The notes under the pieces: generated by a model
The model's database searches: none
Seen by the model: only the letters and a program-made list of their open reading frames with translations
What the model was told of the DNA's origin: nothing
Shown here: positions 1 through 9,063 of the stretch, piece after piece
Layout: each line of letters begins with the position of its first letter
Numbering within the stretch: position 1 is the stretch's first letter
Program-made: the position numbers and the translations under genes
From: Proteus hauseri ATCC 700826
GTDB lineage: Bacteria; Pseudomonadota; Gammaproteobacteria; Enterobacterales; Enterobacteriaceae
Length of the DNA: 64,000 bases
Direction: 5' to 3'
NCBI RefSeq assembly: GCF_001654965.1
Contig: NZ_LXEV01000021.1
Coordinates: 124,001-188,000 of the forward strand

Positions 1-567
1 ACGATAGTTACCTTTTAATCTTATCAGCCAAATAGCAAAATAGTGGAAAAAAAAGGAAAATTTTTATTTTTTGAGATGTTTGTATTTTTTATATGAAAAA
101 TAGTGAAACTGGGAACGGCTACTCATTAAAAATGAGTGGCACTATAAAAGAACGCTTATCGCTTCTATTTTTATATAATATCTGGAGTGTCATTTTTTAA
201 GTGTTCTATTTATTTTTCGTGTGTATTAAAGATAGAACGTTAAATTAAAATTAAAGTGTAATTATATAATGTTGATTTTTTAAATTTAACGATTTTTAAA
301 AATTTCTTCTGTATAAATTATAAATATATCTATTTATAATAAAATAAATTTATGTCTATGAATATAATGTATTTTTTTATAAATGAGAATCAATTTCACT
401 ATTCGGGTTTATAAAAACAGCTCTGTTACAAATGAGATTGGTTTTTATTTTTATTACGTTTGTAATTTTAAGGAAATAAATAAAAGTATCTTTAAAATTG
501 CTATATTTTTATTTTTAAGTGTGCATAATATTCGTAATGTTAATTTTTATTGTTAGGGAAGTAAAAT
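1..567. other. AT-rich intergenic region upstream of ftnA
   Basis: No convincing reading frame is seen. The DNA is very AT-rich with many A/T runs, of the kind H-NS binds. A hairpin (118-140, ten-base arms around AAA) is present but has no T-run in either useful direction. A Fur-like site lies at 379-397. The last 25 bases carry the ftnA ribosome binding site (AGGGAAG). Confidence 0.5.
379..397. promoter_or_regulatory. Candidate Fur site upstream of ftnA
   Basis: The core TGAGAATCAATTTCA matches the Fur inverted repeat TGATAATnATTATCA at 12 of 14 defined positions and is itself symmetrical. It lies about 170 bp before ftnA. In E. coli, Fur-Fe binds upstream of ftnA and activates it by displacing H-NS, so a distant upstream site in AT-rich DNA fits that model. 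Assignment by eye only. Confidence 0.4.
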
Positions 568-1071
568 ATGTTACATCAAGATATGATTAATAAACTGAAT
601 GAGCAGCTGAACCTTGAGTTTTATTCGGCCAATCTTTATCTGCAAATGAGTGCTTGGTGCGACGATAAAGGATTTGATGGTGCGGCTAAATTTTTAAAAG
701 CACATTCCCGCGAAGAAATGGAACATATGCAGCGCTTATTTGATTATTTAAGCGATACAGGTGCTTTACCTCTACTTGGCGCTATTGATGCTCCTCCATC
801 GGAGTTCTTATCTTTGTCTGATTTGTTTGCTAAAACATATGAGCATGAGCAGTATATTACTGCTGAAATTAATAAATTAGCGCATTTAGCAATGACAACT
901 CAAGATTACTCAACATTTAATTTCTTACAGTGGTATGTTTCTGAACAACACGAAGAAGAAAAATTATTCAAATCTATTATTGATAAATTAGCAATGGTAG
1001 GAGAAAGCGGAAAAGCGCTGTTCTTGTTAGATAAAGATTTAAACGCTTTATCAACTTCTGCTCATATTTAA
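568..1071 (+). CDS. ftnA: Non-heme ferritin FtnA
   Basis: Cytoplasmic 24-mer iron store that oxidises Fe(II) at a di-iron centre and holds it as a ferric mineral. The 167-residue length is normal for bacterial ferritin. Ferroxidase ligands are in the expected places: Glu17, Glu50, His53, then the Glu of TYEHEQ and the QHEEE helix near residue 127. The start is supported by AGGGAAG eight bases upstream. It is a single gene with its own terminator at 1140-1171. A Fur-like site upstream suggests iron-dependent activation as in E. coli. Other ferritin-like families are unlikely given the near-complete match to the FtnA pattern. Confidence 0.96.
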   Translation: MLHQDMINKLNEQLNLEFYSANLYLQMSAWCDDKGFDGAAKFLKAHSREEMEHMQRLFDYLSDTGALPLLGAIDAPPSEFLSLSDLFAKTYEHEQYITAEINKLAHLAMTTQDYSTFNFLQWYVSEQHEEEKLFKSIIDKLAMVGESGKALFLLDKDLNALSTSAHI

Positions 1072-1139
1072 TTATTAATAATGAAAGAGGGTAACGCTTT
1101 TAGTTAGCTTTATTCTTACTAGACAGTAAAGTTACTTGG

Positions 1140-1171
1140 CGCTCTGTTATTGTATAACAGGGCGTTTTTTT
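1140..1171 (+). terminator. Rho-independent terminator of ftnA
   Basis: Ten-base stem CGCTCTGTTA/TAACAGGGCG (one G-U pair), five-base loop, then a run of seven T. It sits 69 bases after the ftnA stop. Confidence 0.85.
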
Positions 1172-1544
1172 ATACTTAAATCTAAAATGAAATAATTTTT
1201 TCTTCTAATTTATGTTCTCTCTTATATTTTTATTATTGCAATAATTAGGATATCTATTTTCGCCTGCAATGCTTTTTATGATGATTATTTGAACAGTAAA
1301 TTATTTCACATTTATAACAGTTTGAGTGTGTATTGAACTGTTTAGTCTGTCAAAAATGGTATTAAATTTTTTCGAAATGTAAAAATGAGTGATATTTGAG
1401 ACAGTTCCTGCTCTAAATAACATATATTTTGAGTGTTAGTTCACAACCTTTTATTTCAATGAGTAAGAAGCGAAGATCTTGAGATAAATTTATTATAAAA
1501 TATTTCCATAAATAAAAAAATCACCTGTAATTTAAGAGGTTATT
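1172..1544. other. Intergenic region before yobA
   Basis: AT-rich stretch without a supported reading frame. It should hold the yobA promoter, but I see no clear copper-responsive (CueR or CusR) operator. The yobA ribosome site is AAGAGG at its 3' end. Confidence 0.4.
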
Positions 1545-1937
1545 ATGTCATTAAATACACTTAAAACATCTTGGGGCAAATTATCTGCCATCGCTGTTTT
1601 ATTTTTAGGTATGTCATGCCAGCAAGCATTAGCTCATGCACATTTAAAATCACAACTTCCAGCTGAAGGTGCCGCGATAGAACAAGCACAAGCACCAAAA
1701 GTGATCACTCTTGATTTTTCAGAGGGTATTGAACTTGATTTTAGTAAAGTGAAAGTAACCCATGCTAATGGTAAAGAGATCACGGTCGGAAAATTGAGTT
1801 TGGATCCTGTTAATAATACAAAGTTGTTATTACCTTTAGAAGGTGAATTAGCTGCGGGTGATTATTCAGTAGATTGGAATGTGGTTTCTGTCGATGGGCA
1901 CAAAACAAAAGGTTCTTATCAATTTAGTGTAAAATAA
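1545..1937 (+). CDS. yobA: CopC-family periplasmic copper-binding protein YobA
   Basis: Small periplasmic cupredoxin-like protein of the CopC family. Residues 1-30 form a signal peptide ending ALA, so the mature protein would begin with His. The N-terminal amine and His1 are Cu(II) ligands in CopC proteins, and the C-terminal VDGHKTKG motif supplies the other conserved His. Length 130 aa is typical. The stop overlaps the start of yebZ by one base (TAATG), so the two are translationally coupled, as CopC and CopD usually are. Its role is likely copper handling or delivery to YebZ for import across the inner membrane. Confidence 0.92.
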   Translation: MSLNTLKTSWGKLSAIAVLFLGMSCQQALAHAHLKSQLPAEGAAIEQAQAPKVITLDFSEGIELDFSKVKVTHANGKEITVGKLSLDPVNNTKLLLPLEGELAAGDYSVDWNVVSVDGHKTKGSYQFSVK

Positions 1938-2833
1938 TGACACCTGAAGACGTTTATATTTTATGCCGTTTTTCTCATTTTGTGGCAGTCATGTTTGTTT
2001 TTGGACTGAGTTTCTCGGCTGCCATTCTCGCAAGAGATAAATTTATCCCGCTTATTCAAGTTCGCTTGCGTCCTGCATTAGCTATCTGCACTATCACTCT
2101 GTTTATTACAACTTTTTTATGGTTGGTGGTGCTATCAGGTATTATGGGCGATGGCTGGGATGATGCGTGGTCTTTTAATATCTGGAAAGCAGTATTAAAC
2201 ACCACATTTGGCCAAGTGTGGCAATGGCAACTGGTTTTATCTACGCTAGCGCTATTCATGTTGTTTATCCACCAGCGTTATATTCGAAATATTGGTTTAC
2301 TTATTATTGCAACATTGATGCTTACTTTTCATGCATTGATAGGGCACAGTGCTATGTTTACAGGCACAGAAGCAATTATTTATAAAGTTAACCAAATCGT
2401 TCATTTAATTAGCGCTGCATATTGGTTTGGTGGCTTGTGGCCTTTTGTTGTTTGCTTGCAGTTTTTACGAAATAAAGATGAACTGGCTGATGGAATGATC
2501 AAACCAATTATTGCGACAATGAAGAAATTCTCTTTATTTGGTCATATTGCGGTTTTTCTTGTTATCGTTAGTGGTGTTATTAGTGCGATTATGTTGATCC
2601 CTGGCTGGCCTATCACACAACTTTCTTCTGAATATCAAAGCATGTTGTGGCTTAAAATTGCATTTGTTGGTGTGATGTTAGGCCTCGCGATGATTAACCG
2701 TTATGTTTTGGTTCCTCACATTAGACGAAAAAATAATTTTCAGTGGTTACTGATTAATAGTTGGTTTGAACTATTGCTGGGTACCGTGGTTATTTTTACT
2801 GTTGCTATCTTTGCGATTAACTCACCAGTATAG
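1937..2833 (+). CDS. yebZ: CopD-family inner membrane copper protein YebZ
   Basis: Polytopic inner-membrane protein of 298 aa with about eight hydrophobic segments, matching the CopD/YebZ family. CopD proteins partner CopC for copper uptake to the cytoplasm. Conserved His residues sit in membrane segments (ALIGHSAMF, the VHLISAAYW region). It follows yobA with a one-base overlap and is followed 47 bp later by yebY, the order seen in E. coli. Transport direction is inferred from family work, not visible here. Confidence 0.9.
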   Translation: MTPEDVYILCRFSHFVAVMFVFGLSFSAAILARDKFIPLIQVRLRPALAICTITLFITTFLWLVVLSGIMGDGWDDAWSFNIWKAVLNTTFGQVWQWQLVLSTLALFMLFIHQRYIRNIGLLIIATLMLTFHALIGHSAMFTGTEAIIYKVNQIVHLISAAYWFGGLWPFVVCLQFLRNKDELADGMIKPIIATMKKFSLFGHIAVFLVIVSGVISAIMLIPGWPITQLSSEYQSMLWLKIAFVGVMLGLAMINRYVLVPHIRRKNNFQWLLINSWFELLLGTVVIFTVAIFAINSPV

Positions 2834-2880
2834 ATTGTTATATAATCGTAAAAATCTAATCTGTAAAACGAGATATAAAT

Positions 2881-3222
2881 ATGAGACGTTTTTTACTCGC
2901 GGGTATGTTAATGGTGTTCTCTTTCCAAGCTTTTTCTGCATCGCTCTCAACAGTTAGTAAACTTCAATTTGGAGATGAATGGCCTTTTACTCGTGAAGAA
3001 GTGATGCTTAATTGTCGTGCTGATGGAGCTTGGTTTGTGATTAATCCTGCAACATTAGTACAATATCCATTAAATGATATTGCAATGACACAGATGAAAA
3101 GCGGTAAAGTAAATGCTCAACTAATAGATGTGATTTTACTTGCTGATCCTAATGATCCTGAAAAGAAAAAGTCAGTAGAAGCGATACAAAGTGCTTTTAA
3201 ATTGCTTTGTGATAAAAACTAA
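2881..3222 (+). CDS. yebY: YebY family periplasmic protein (DUF2511)
   Basis: Small protein of 113 aa with a clear signal peptide (residues 1-20, cleavage near AFSA-S). Two Cys (in MLNCRAD and LLCDKN) could form a disulfide. Third gene of the yobA-yebZ-yebY cluster, so likely co-transcribed and involved in copper or redox stress in the envelope, but the molecular function is unknown. A start at 2881 fits the signal peptide. Confidence 0.85.
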   Translation: MRRFLLAGMLMVFSFQAFSASLSTVSKLQFGDEWPFTREEVMLNCRADGAWFVINPATLVQYPLNDIAMTQMKSGKVNAQLIDVILLADPNDPEKKKSVEAIQSAFKLLCDKN

Positions 3223-3404
3223 TCAATTGTTTGATATTTCAAAAAAGAAATTTATCTACTTATTAGATTGATTTTATTGATTAAAATTTATCATGTAGAA
3301 AATATAGATAGAAAAGAGCGCGTGCGTTATTGGTTTACTGGATTTTTACATATTGTCTACTAATATTTAACAGTAGATAGTGAGATAAATAAAAGTCAGG
3401 TTCA

Positions 3405-3505
3405 ACACCGAGTTTTATGTAGTAAACCTTTATGTCCTTTTTAGCGCACGGCTCGTAATGAGCCTTTTCCCTAAGCCAGGTAAATGATTTACCTGGCTTT
3501 TTTTA
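3405..3505 (+). ncRNA. sdsR: SdsR (RyeB) small RNA homologue
   Basis: The block 3437-3454 contains TTTTAGCGCACGGCTC, the conserved core of enterobacterial SdsR. It is followed by a small GGCTC/GAGCC hairpin, the linker TTTTCCCT and a strong terminator (3473-3499, twelve-base arms, then T-run). The position after yebY is also where E. coli and Salmonella carry SdsR. SdsR is a sigma-S-dependent, Hfq-bound RNA of about 100 nt that represses ompD, tolC, mutS and other targets. The 3' end is well defined; the 5' end is estimated from the E. coli length. An antisense RyeA/SraC could overlap but cannot be judged from sequence. Confidence 0.82.
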
Positions 3506-3522
3506 TCTGTTTTAACATTATA

Positions 3523-3765
3523 TTACGCCACTTTTAAGATCCAGTGATGGCTTTGCTTATCATAAGCATGGCGATAAAGTAGTATGTTTTTATCCTTCAA
3601 TTGAGCAGGAATACTTGTATTTTCATCCCATCCATCTAGCTGCATACAAAATTCTTTATCATAATCACATGGAATATGGATATAAGTTAGCTGATTATCA
3701 CCAGAGTGTTTTAAGGTAACGTCTTCTATTTCATAAGAAGCAATTTTTAAAGTTGTTTTATTCAT
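3523..3765 (-). CDS. yebV: YebV family small protein
   Basis: Protein of 80 aa resembling E. coli YebV: shared features include the EIED segment near the N-terminus, CMQLDGWDENTSIPA in the middle and YRHAYDKQS near the C-terminus. Function unknown. GGAG lies seven bases before the ATG at 3765 but only one base before an in-frame ATG at 3771, so the inner start is preferred. In E. coli yebV sits beyond yebS-yebT-rsmF; here rsmF is missing and yebV directly follows letB, separated by a terminator and about 140 bp, so it is probably transcribed alone. Confidence 0.75.
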   Translation of the reverse strand: MNKTTLKIASYEIEDVTLKHSGDNQLTYIHIPCDYDKEFCMQLDGWDENTSIPAQLKDKNILLYRHAYDKQSHHWILKVA

Positions 3766-3902
3766 TGTCATGCTCCGAGGCAGGTGGTTTGTATTGTGCT
3801 TTGTTTATATGGTTAGGAGCTAAAGCGATAAAGAAAGCTTTTGAACCAAACAGTTTTAAGCATAGTATAAATGGAATTCATTTCCAAAATATTTTTTGTG
3901 AA

Positions 3903-3936
3903 TAAAAAAAGCGGATCATTTTTTGTGATCCGCTTT
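3903..3936 (-). terminator. Terminator of letA-letB
   Basis: On the minus strand, arms AAAGCGGATCA/TGATCCGCTTT are followed by a T-run. It lies 39 bp after the letB stop. Confidence 0.85.
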
Positions 3937-3974
3937 GAATAAATTGGTTGAAATAAGCCTGAGTTACCTAATTT

Positions 3975-6293
3975 TTATGGTTTGGGTATCGCAGTTCCCC
4001 ATTCATCCCACTCTTTAGGTTCTTTTGCATTTAAAATGAAATTCTGTTCCTGTTTAGCTTTTGCTTGTAATGGTGTAGATGGCGGTGTTGCAAATGTAAT
4101 TCCACCGCGTATAAATTGTTTAAATGTACCACTACGAATAACGCCACCAGTAAGTCCAAAGGAGAAGTTATAGCCTGAAGAGAGCCAAAATTCGGTATTA
4201 TTTCTAACAAGATATTGATATTTTTTACTAATTCTAATATGAATTAATACTCTATCAGACATATTTCCTAGTTCTAATCCAGTTACCGCACCAACTTCAA
4301 GCCCGCGATAATAGATAGGTGTGCCAATTTGCACTGAACCTGCCTCTGTAGCGTTAAGTACTAAATTTAAGCCATCAAGGTAACGAGAGTCTGTAATATT
4401 AGCAGCTTGTAATTCAAACTGTCGATAAACGCCGCCATTACCAGGTTCTGCTTTAATATAAGGCTGAATAAGAGAGTCTAAATTATCTAACCCTGATGCT
4501 GTTAGTTCGGGTGTAACAACAGCAAAACGACTACCAGAACGAGCAAATGCTTTTACGTAATCAGGGTAGAGAACGGCAGAAACGTTCACTGCTTTTCTAT
4601 CAAAAGAAAGAGCCAATGATTCAACTTGTCCAATATCAATACCCAAATAGCGAATAGGCATTCCTTCTGAAAGCTTGCTTGCATCATAGGTTTTGAACGT
4701 GATTTGAGCACCAATTGCACGGGCACTGGTTTCTGAAGGGTAAAGCTTATAACGTGAAGCATTATTATTAATATTTTCAAAGTTATCAAAGCTGATAGCA
4801 CCCTTAAGGGCTCTATTCAATGGTGTTGCTTCAACAGTAAGTCCGCCACCATTTAATGAGACTTTTGCTGCACCTTCAGTCCAAAAAACACTTTTTTCAG
4901 TAAGAAGGTGGCGATATTGTTTAGAGATATAAACATCAATATCAAACTCATTTATTAAAGGTCGGACATCAGTAATTTCGCCGACTTGAAATTGGTGATA
5001 AAGCACGACAGAGCCTTTTTGGATACCCGGTAGGCTAGAGGCTTTTAACGTTAATGTAACGGGCAATTCATTACCATCAATACTTGCTTTAGCATAAAAA
5101 TCATTACGGTATAGACGATATTGTTCGATAGGTTTGCCTTTATCACCTTGAATTAAATGTATACCACCTTCAAGCCATTCTTGTGGTGTTGCACCTTGAA
5201 TATCAATGCCATTTAAGCCCATATTGACATTGATACGACTATTAGCAACAAATTTACTATTTTGATAAATATAGTGTTTATATTCGGGGGCTATAATGGC
5301 ATCAAAAATAACACCATCATCACTTATATTGCGCTGAATTATTTGACCTATGGTTATGCCTCTAAAGAGAATAGGCTGTCCTGCATCAACACCCCAGCTT
5401 TCTTCACTGGTTAATGAAAGGATTAAACCATCTTCGCCATAAAGCGCCTTTCCTGCATCAATAGAAGTCGCTGACTGCAATACAAATTGCTGATTTTCTT
5501 GTGCTGGTGGGCTATTTTCGGGAGAGTCAAAAGCAATGGCGCCATTCACCAAAGCAGAAACGCTTTCCATTTTAACAGAAACACCACTTTTTAGATCAAA
5601 GCTTCCTTGAAAACCAGACACATTCCAAAAGTGACTATCTTGTCGAATAAGATGCGAGTATTGCTTATCGATACTTAATTCAATAAAAATACCTTGGTTA
5701 TCGGGACGAATGGCATAGCTATAAACTTTACCTACAGGCACTTTACGATAATAAACTTGAGAATCTACATTTAACGATCCTAAGTTATCGGCGGTTAAGG
5801 TAATCAATTGTTGGTTTTTATCAATATTAGCTTGAGGACGCACTTCTTGGGCAACAAATGTGAGCTGTTTTTCGCCATCACCCGGTAGCATGCTAATGTA
5901 GTTACCCCCAACAAGGGCATCTAAACCAGAAACACCAGACAGGCTTGCTTTGGGTGTTACTAACCAAAATTGAGTATTTTTTCTCAAGGCTGTCGCAACG
6001 TCTTTGCGCACATTAGCGGTGACAATGACACGGCGCAAATCATCACTTAATGTCACATCCTTAACAATACCAACATCAACACCTTGGTAGCGAATCGGTG
6101 TTCTGCCTGAGACTATTCCTGAGGCAGATTGGAAATCAATTGTAATTTGTACGCCTTTATCTTGCCAGTGCTGAAAAAGCAACCAGCTCGCAATAAAAAT
6201 GGCGATAACAGGGAGTAACCAAAAAGTCGAAATTTTACGCTTGCGGCGTATCTCGGCTTGTGCTTCCTGAGCATCGTTTTCTTCGTGTTGCAT
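3975..6293 (-). CDS. letB: LetB (YebT) MCE-domain lipid transport tunnel protein, six-module form
   Basis: Inner-membrane anchored periplasmic tunnel protein that carries phospholipids between inner and outer membranes with LetA. Using the ATG at 6293 gives 772 aa: a cytoplasmic stretch, one membrane segment (about residues 22-40), then repeated MCE modules. I count six module starts, each with the pattern of small residues, G-x-P-I/V-x-(Y/F)-x-G/x-x-VG near residues 47, 163, 289, 405, 525 and 640. E. coli LetB is 877 aa with seven. Alignment from memory puts the loss at E. coli module 3, since the segment after module 2 (ALVNGAIAFD) runs directly into the module 4-like SWGVDAGQP. The gene overlaps letA by 59 bp. 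An upstream ATG at 6335 lies deep in letA and is not preferred. Confidence 0.93.
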   Translation of the reverse strand: MQHEENDAQEAQAEIRRKRKISTFWLLPVIAIFIASWLLFQHWQDKGVQITIDFQSASGIVSGRTPIRYQGVDVGIVKDVTLSDDLRRVIVTANVRKDVATALRKNTQFWLVTPKASLSGVSGLDALVGGNYISMLPGDGEKQLTFVAQEVRPQANIDKNQQLITLTADNLGSLNVDSQVYYRKVPVGKVYSYAIRPDNQGIFIELSIDKQYSHLIRQDSHFWNVSGFQGSFDLKSGVSVKMESVSALVNGAIAFDSPENSPPAQENQQFVLQSATSIDAGKALYGEDGLILSLTSEESWGVDAGQPILFRGITIGQIIQRNISDDGVIFDAIIAPEYKHYIYQNSKFVANSRINVNMGLNGIDIQGATPQEWLEGGIHLIQGDKGKPIEQYRLYRNDFYAKASIDGNELPVTLTLKASSLPGIQKGSVVLYHQFQVGEITDVRPLINEFDIDVYISKQYRHLLTEKSVFWTEGAAKVSLNGGGLTVEATPLNRALKGAISFDNFENINNNASRYKLYPSETSARAIGAQITFKTYDASKLSEGMPIRYLGIDIGQVESLALSFDRKAVNVSAVLYPDYVKAFARSGSRFAVVTPELTASGLDNLDSLIQPYIKAEPGNGGVYRQFELQAANITDSRYLDGLNLVLNATEAGSVQIGTPIYYRGLEVGAVTGLELGNMSDRVLIHIRISKKYQYLVRNNTEFWLSSGYNFSFGLTGGVIRSGTFKQFIRGGITFATPPSTPLQAKAKQEQNFILNAKEPKEWDEWGTAIPKP

Positions 6294-7491
6294 AAGTATC
6301 CCATAATAAACGGCTATCCAACCATTCAACGGCAAGGATAGTCAGAATAACAGCAGTACCAAAATAAAAAGCCGCAGGGCCCATTGTGAATGTCATAAGT
6401 TGATCACGATTAATCAATGACATCATCAAACCAATGACAAATAGATCTAGCATTGACCAACGCCCAATCCAAGAAACGAAGCGATACAACTTCATTCTAA
6501 GTAAAGGGTGAATTTTAGCGTTAAATTGAATAGTGAGAAGCAAACCTAGCAAGATAATAATCTTAAAAAATGGCACAAATACACTGGCGATAAAGACGAT
6601 AATTGCTATTGGGGTATTGCCAGAATTAACTAGAGCAATAACACCGGAAAAAATAGTATCTTCGTTACGTTGGCCATTAAGATAAAAAATAGATATCGGT
6701 AATAGATTGGCGGGTAACAGTAAAATCATTGCTGCAATTAACGCAGCCCATGTTTTTTGTAAGCTCATAGGTTGGCGCGCTAAATAGCATGATTTGCAGC
6801 GCGGACAATGTGAGGAAGGCATCGTTTTAAAATGGTAATGACAGGCATGGCAGGTTGCAGGGCTATTTTTTACTTCTTTTTGGGGATAAAACTGCTGCCA
6901 TAATTGATCCATATTGATGTTAATGAGCATTAGTAGGCTTAACAACATCAAGGCAATAAATGCGATTAGACCATCGCCAAGGTAAACCGTGGAGTAATCA
7001 CCAAGTTTAATTGTTGCCACACCTAAACCGATTAGATAGACATCTAACATAACCCACTCTTTTAATTTGCCCAACATTAAGAGAATAGGGCGAAGATTAA
7101 AGCGTAAGCGAGCACCCAGATGAAGGTACAAAATAGCAATAGGAAGACTAAGAGGGGCAGCAACCGCGCAAAATGCGACCATTGCCGCAGTAAGTGGATC
7201 ACCTTGTTCTGACATTAAACGTATGCCATCAAGCACATTTGTAGAGATCATTGTGCCTAATAGATGAATTTTGATTAAAGGTTGTGTGAATGCGATTGAT
7301 GCAAGTATTAGCATCGTTATTGATAAAATTAATAGCCGCGTCAGTGACCAATCACGATAAGAGGCAAGTTTTGCTTGGCACTGTGGACAATATGCGTCTT
7401 CGCCGCGTTTAAGCGCAAGCGGAAGTGTGACTAAGTTATCACATTCCTGACAGCGAATAGATTTTGTCTCCATTTTGGATAGGGTGCTCAT
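6235..7491 (-). CDS. letA: LetA (YebS) PqiA-family inner membrane protein
   Basis: Partner of LetB, 418 aa. Two zinc-ribbon-like sites are visible: CQEC...CPQC near residues 14-38 and CHAC...CPRC-KSC near residues 216-238. Each is followed by a bundle of hydrophobic segments, so the protein is a tandem of two PqiA-like halves, as in known LetA. It is thought to load lipids into the LetB tunnel. The start is supported by AGGCGA upstream. It is the first gene of a two-gene operon, divergent from msrC. Confidence 0.93.
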   Translation of the reverse strand: MSTLSKMETKSIRCQECDNLVTLPLALKRGEDAYCPQCQAKLASYRDWSLTRLLILSITMLILASIAFTQPLIKIHLLGTMISTNVLDGIRLMSEQGDPLTAAMVAFCAVAAPLSLPIAILYLHLGARLRFNLRPILLMLGKLKEWVMLDVYLIGLGVATIKLGDYSTVYLGDGLIAFIALMLLSLLMLININMDQLWQQFYPQKEVKNSPATCHACHYHFKTMPSSHCPRCKSCYLARQPMSLQKTWAALIAAMILLLPANLLPISIFYLNGQRNEDTIFSGVIALVNSGNTPIAIIVFIASVFVPFFKIIILLGLLLTIQFNAKIHPLLRMKLYRFVSWIGRWSMLDLFVIGLMMSLINRDQLMTFTMGPAAFYFGTAVILTILAVEWLDSRLLWDTYATRRKRCSGSTSRDTPQA

Positions 7492-7755
7492 TAAATCGCC
7501 TATATTGTATTTATTCAGACTTATCGTTTGATTAAGCTAAAAAAAAGTATCTATACTCACAGCTTCACAACTTATCATTTTTATTATATTTACGCTTTTT
7601 ATTTTACAATAATAAGTGTCTGATTTTTTTTGTGAGTCTTAAGCGTATTTTATCGTTTTTTTGCTCGATTCTTAAAAACAGTGTATTCAACCTCAGAGTG
7701 AAATAGGCTAAATTACGAGTTATGTTATCTATTTTAGTTATGCAAATAAGGTTTA

Positions 7756-8256
7756 ATGATGCCAAAATCGCTTTTTTATCAGGAACTCACTGATAATTTG
7801 TCAGCCTTGTTGTCTGGTGAAAATGATCTCATCGCATCACTTGCTAATACCAGCGCGCTTCTTTACGAGAAATTAGACTCGATAAATTGGGTTGGGTTTT
7901 ATCTTAATGATGGTGATTCATTAGTTCTTGGCCCCTTTCAAGGTAAAATCGCTTGTGTAAGAATTGGTTTTGGAAAAGGAGTATGTGGTAGTGCATACTC
8001 AGAAAACAAAATTTTGAGAGTGGGTGACGTACATCAATTTAGTGGACATATTGCATGTGATAGTGCAAGTCAGTCTGAAATTGTTCTACCTTTAGAAGTA
8101 AATGGACAAATTATCGGCGTTCTCGATATTGATAGTCCTATTTTTGATCGTTTTGATAAAAAAGATGAAAATGGGCTTAAAGCCTTGTGTGACGTGCTCT
8201 GCGAGCACTTAAAAACTTGTCATACAGCAAAATATTGTGAATTTTGTGTAAGTTAA
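7756..8256 (+). CDS. msrC: Free methionine-(R)-sulfoxide reductase MsrC (YebR), with Cys-rich tail
   Basis: GAF-domain enzyme reducing free L-methionine-(R)-sulfoxide. The three catalytic-site cysteines are present: Cys67 (IACVRI), Cys77 (GVCGSA) and Cys101 (HIACDSAS). Length 166 aa is normal. Two adjacent ATG codons (7756, 7759) follow AAGG; the second has better spacing. Unusual feature: the last 22 residues hold five more Cys (145, 149, 155, 161, 164) and two His (151, 156), which the E. coli protein lacks as I recall it. It is upstream of proQ, the same order as in E. coli. Confidence 0.94.
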   Translation: MMPKSLFYQELTDNLSALLSGENDLIASLANTSALLYEKLDSINWVGFYLNDGDSLVLGPFQGKIACVRIGFGKGVCGSAYSENKILRVGDVHQFSGHIACDSASQSEIVLPLEVNGQIIGVLDIDSPIFDRFDKKDENGLKALCDVLCEHLKTCHTAKYCEFCVS

Positions 8257-8351
8257 CAGGCGTTTGCCATAGAAATTGTTGGCAACACTATTATAATGTC
8301 GCTTGTTCATGCCTGCGCTGGTTGGCAAAACCGTTGTAATCAGGAAATTTC

Positions 8352-9044
8352 ATGGAAAATCAACCTAAGTTGAACAGTAGTAAAGATATCATCGCTTTTT
8401 TAGCGGAACGTTTCCCTAAGTGTTTTATCGCTGAGGGTGAAGCTCGCCCTTTGAAAGTCGGCATTTTTCAAGATCTCGTTGAGCATCTAAAAGATGAGAC
8501 TTCACTGAGTAAGACACAATTACGTTCGGCATTACGCTTATATACGTCAAGTTGGCGCTACCTTTATGGTGTTAAAGAAGGTGCAAAACGTGTCGATTTA
8601 GACGGTAATGACTGCGGCGAACTGGAAGCAGAGCATATAGAACATGCTCGTACACAATTAGCAGAAGCGAAAGCTCGCGTTCAAGCTCAACGAGCAGAGC
8701 AACGCGCTAAAAAACGCGAAGCTGAAGGTGATAAGGAGACCAGTAAGCGTCCGGCAGCGAAAAAGCCAAATCCTCGTCGTCAGCCACCTAAAGAAGGTGA
8801 AAAACGGCAGCCCCGCCCTCAAAGGCAAGCTTCTACAGCGCCTCGCAAGGCACCACGTGAAAATATCGAAAAGTTAATACCAGTGAAGGATACCTCAGTA
8901 CTTACTGTGGGTCAGGCGCTGAAAGTTAACGTCGGCAGCAGCGTGATGGATGCGACAGTGCTAGAGATAGCGAAAGAGGGTGTACGTGTACAATTGCCTA
9001 ACGGTTTGGCAATGAATGTACGCACGGAACATTTAAAGTTCTGA
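8352..9044 (+). CDS. proQ: RNA chaperone ProQ
   Basis: Global RNA-binding protein that stabilises sRNAs and mRNA 3' ends. The 230-aa protein has the three expected parts: an N-terminal FinO-like domain (about 1-120, with the [15 protein letters not shown] segment), a Lys/Arg/Pro-rich linker (about 125-175), and a C-terminal Tudor-like domain (about 180-230). AGGAAATTTC precedes the ATG. It is 19 bp upstream of prc and very probably co-transcribed, as in E. coli, where ProQ also affects ProP osmolyte uptake. Confidence 0.96.
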   Translation: MENQPKLNSSKDIIAFLAERFPKCFIAEGEARPLKVGIFQDLVEHLKDETSLSKTQLRSALRLYTSSWRYLYGVKEGAKRVDLDGNDCGELEAEHIEHARTQLAEAKARVQAQRAEQRAKKREAEGDKETSKRPAAKKPNPRRQPPKEGEKRQPRPQRQASTAPRKAPRENIEKLIPVKDTSVLTVGQALKVNVGSSVMDATVLEIAKEGVRVQLPNGLAMNVRTEHLKF

Positions 9045-9063
9045 TACGGAGGCCAACCAGAGC

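Noticed and set aside
118-140. Hairpin at the window start as terminator of an upstream gene
   Set aside because: No T-run follows on either strand in the right place, and no gene end is visible before it.
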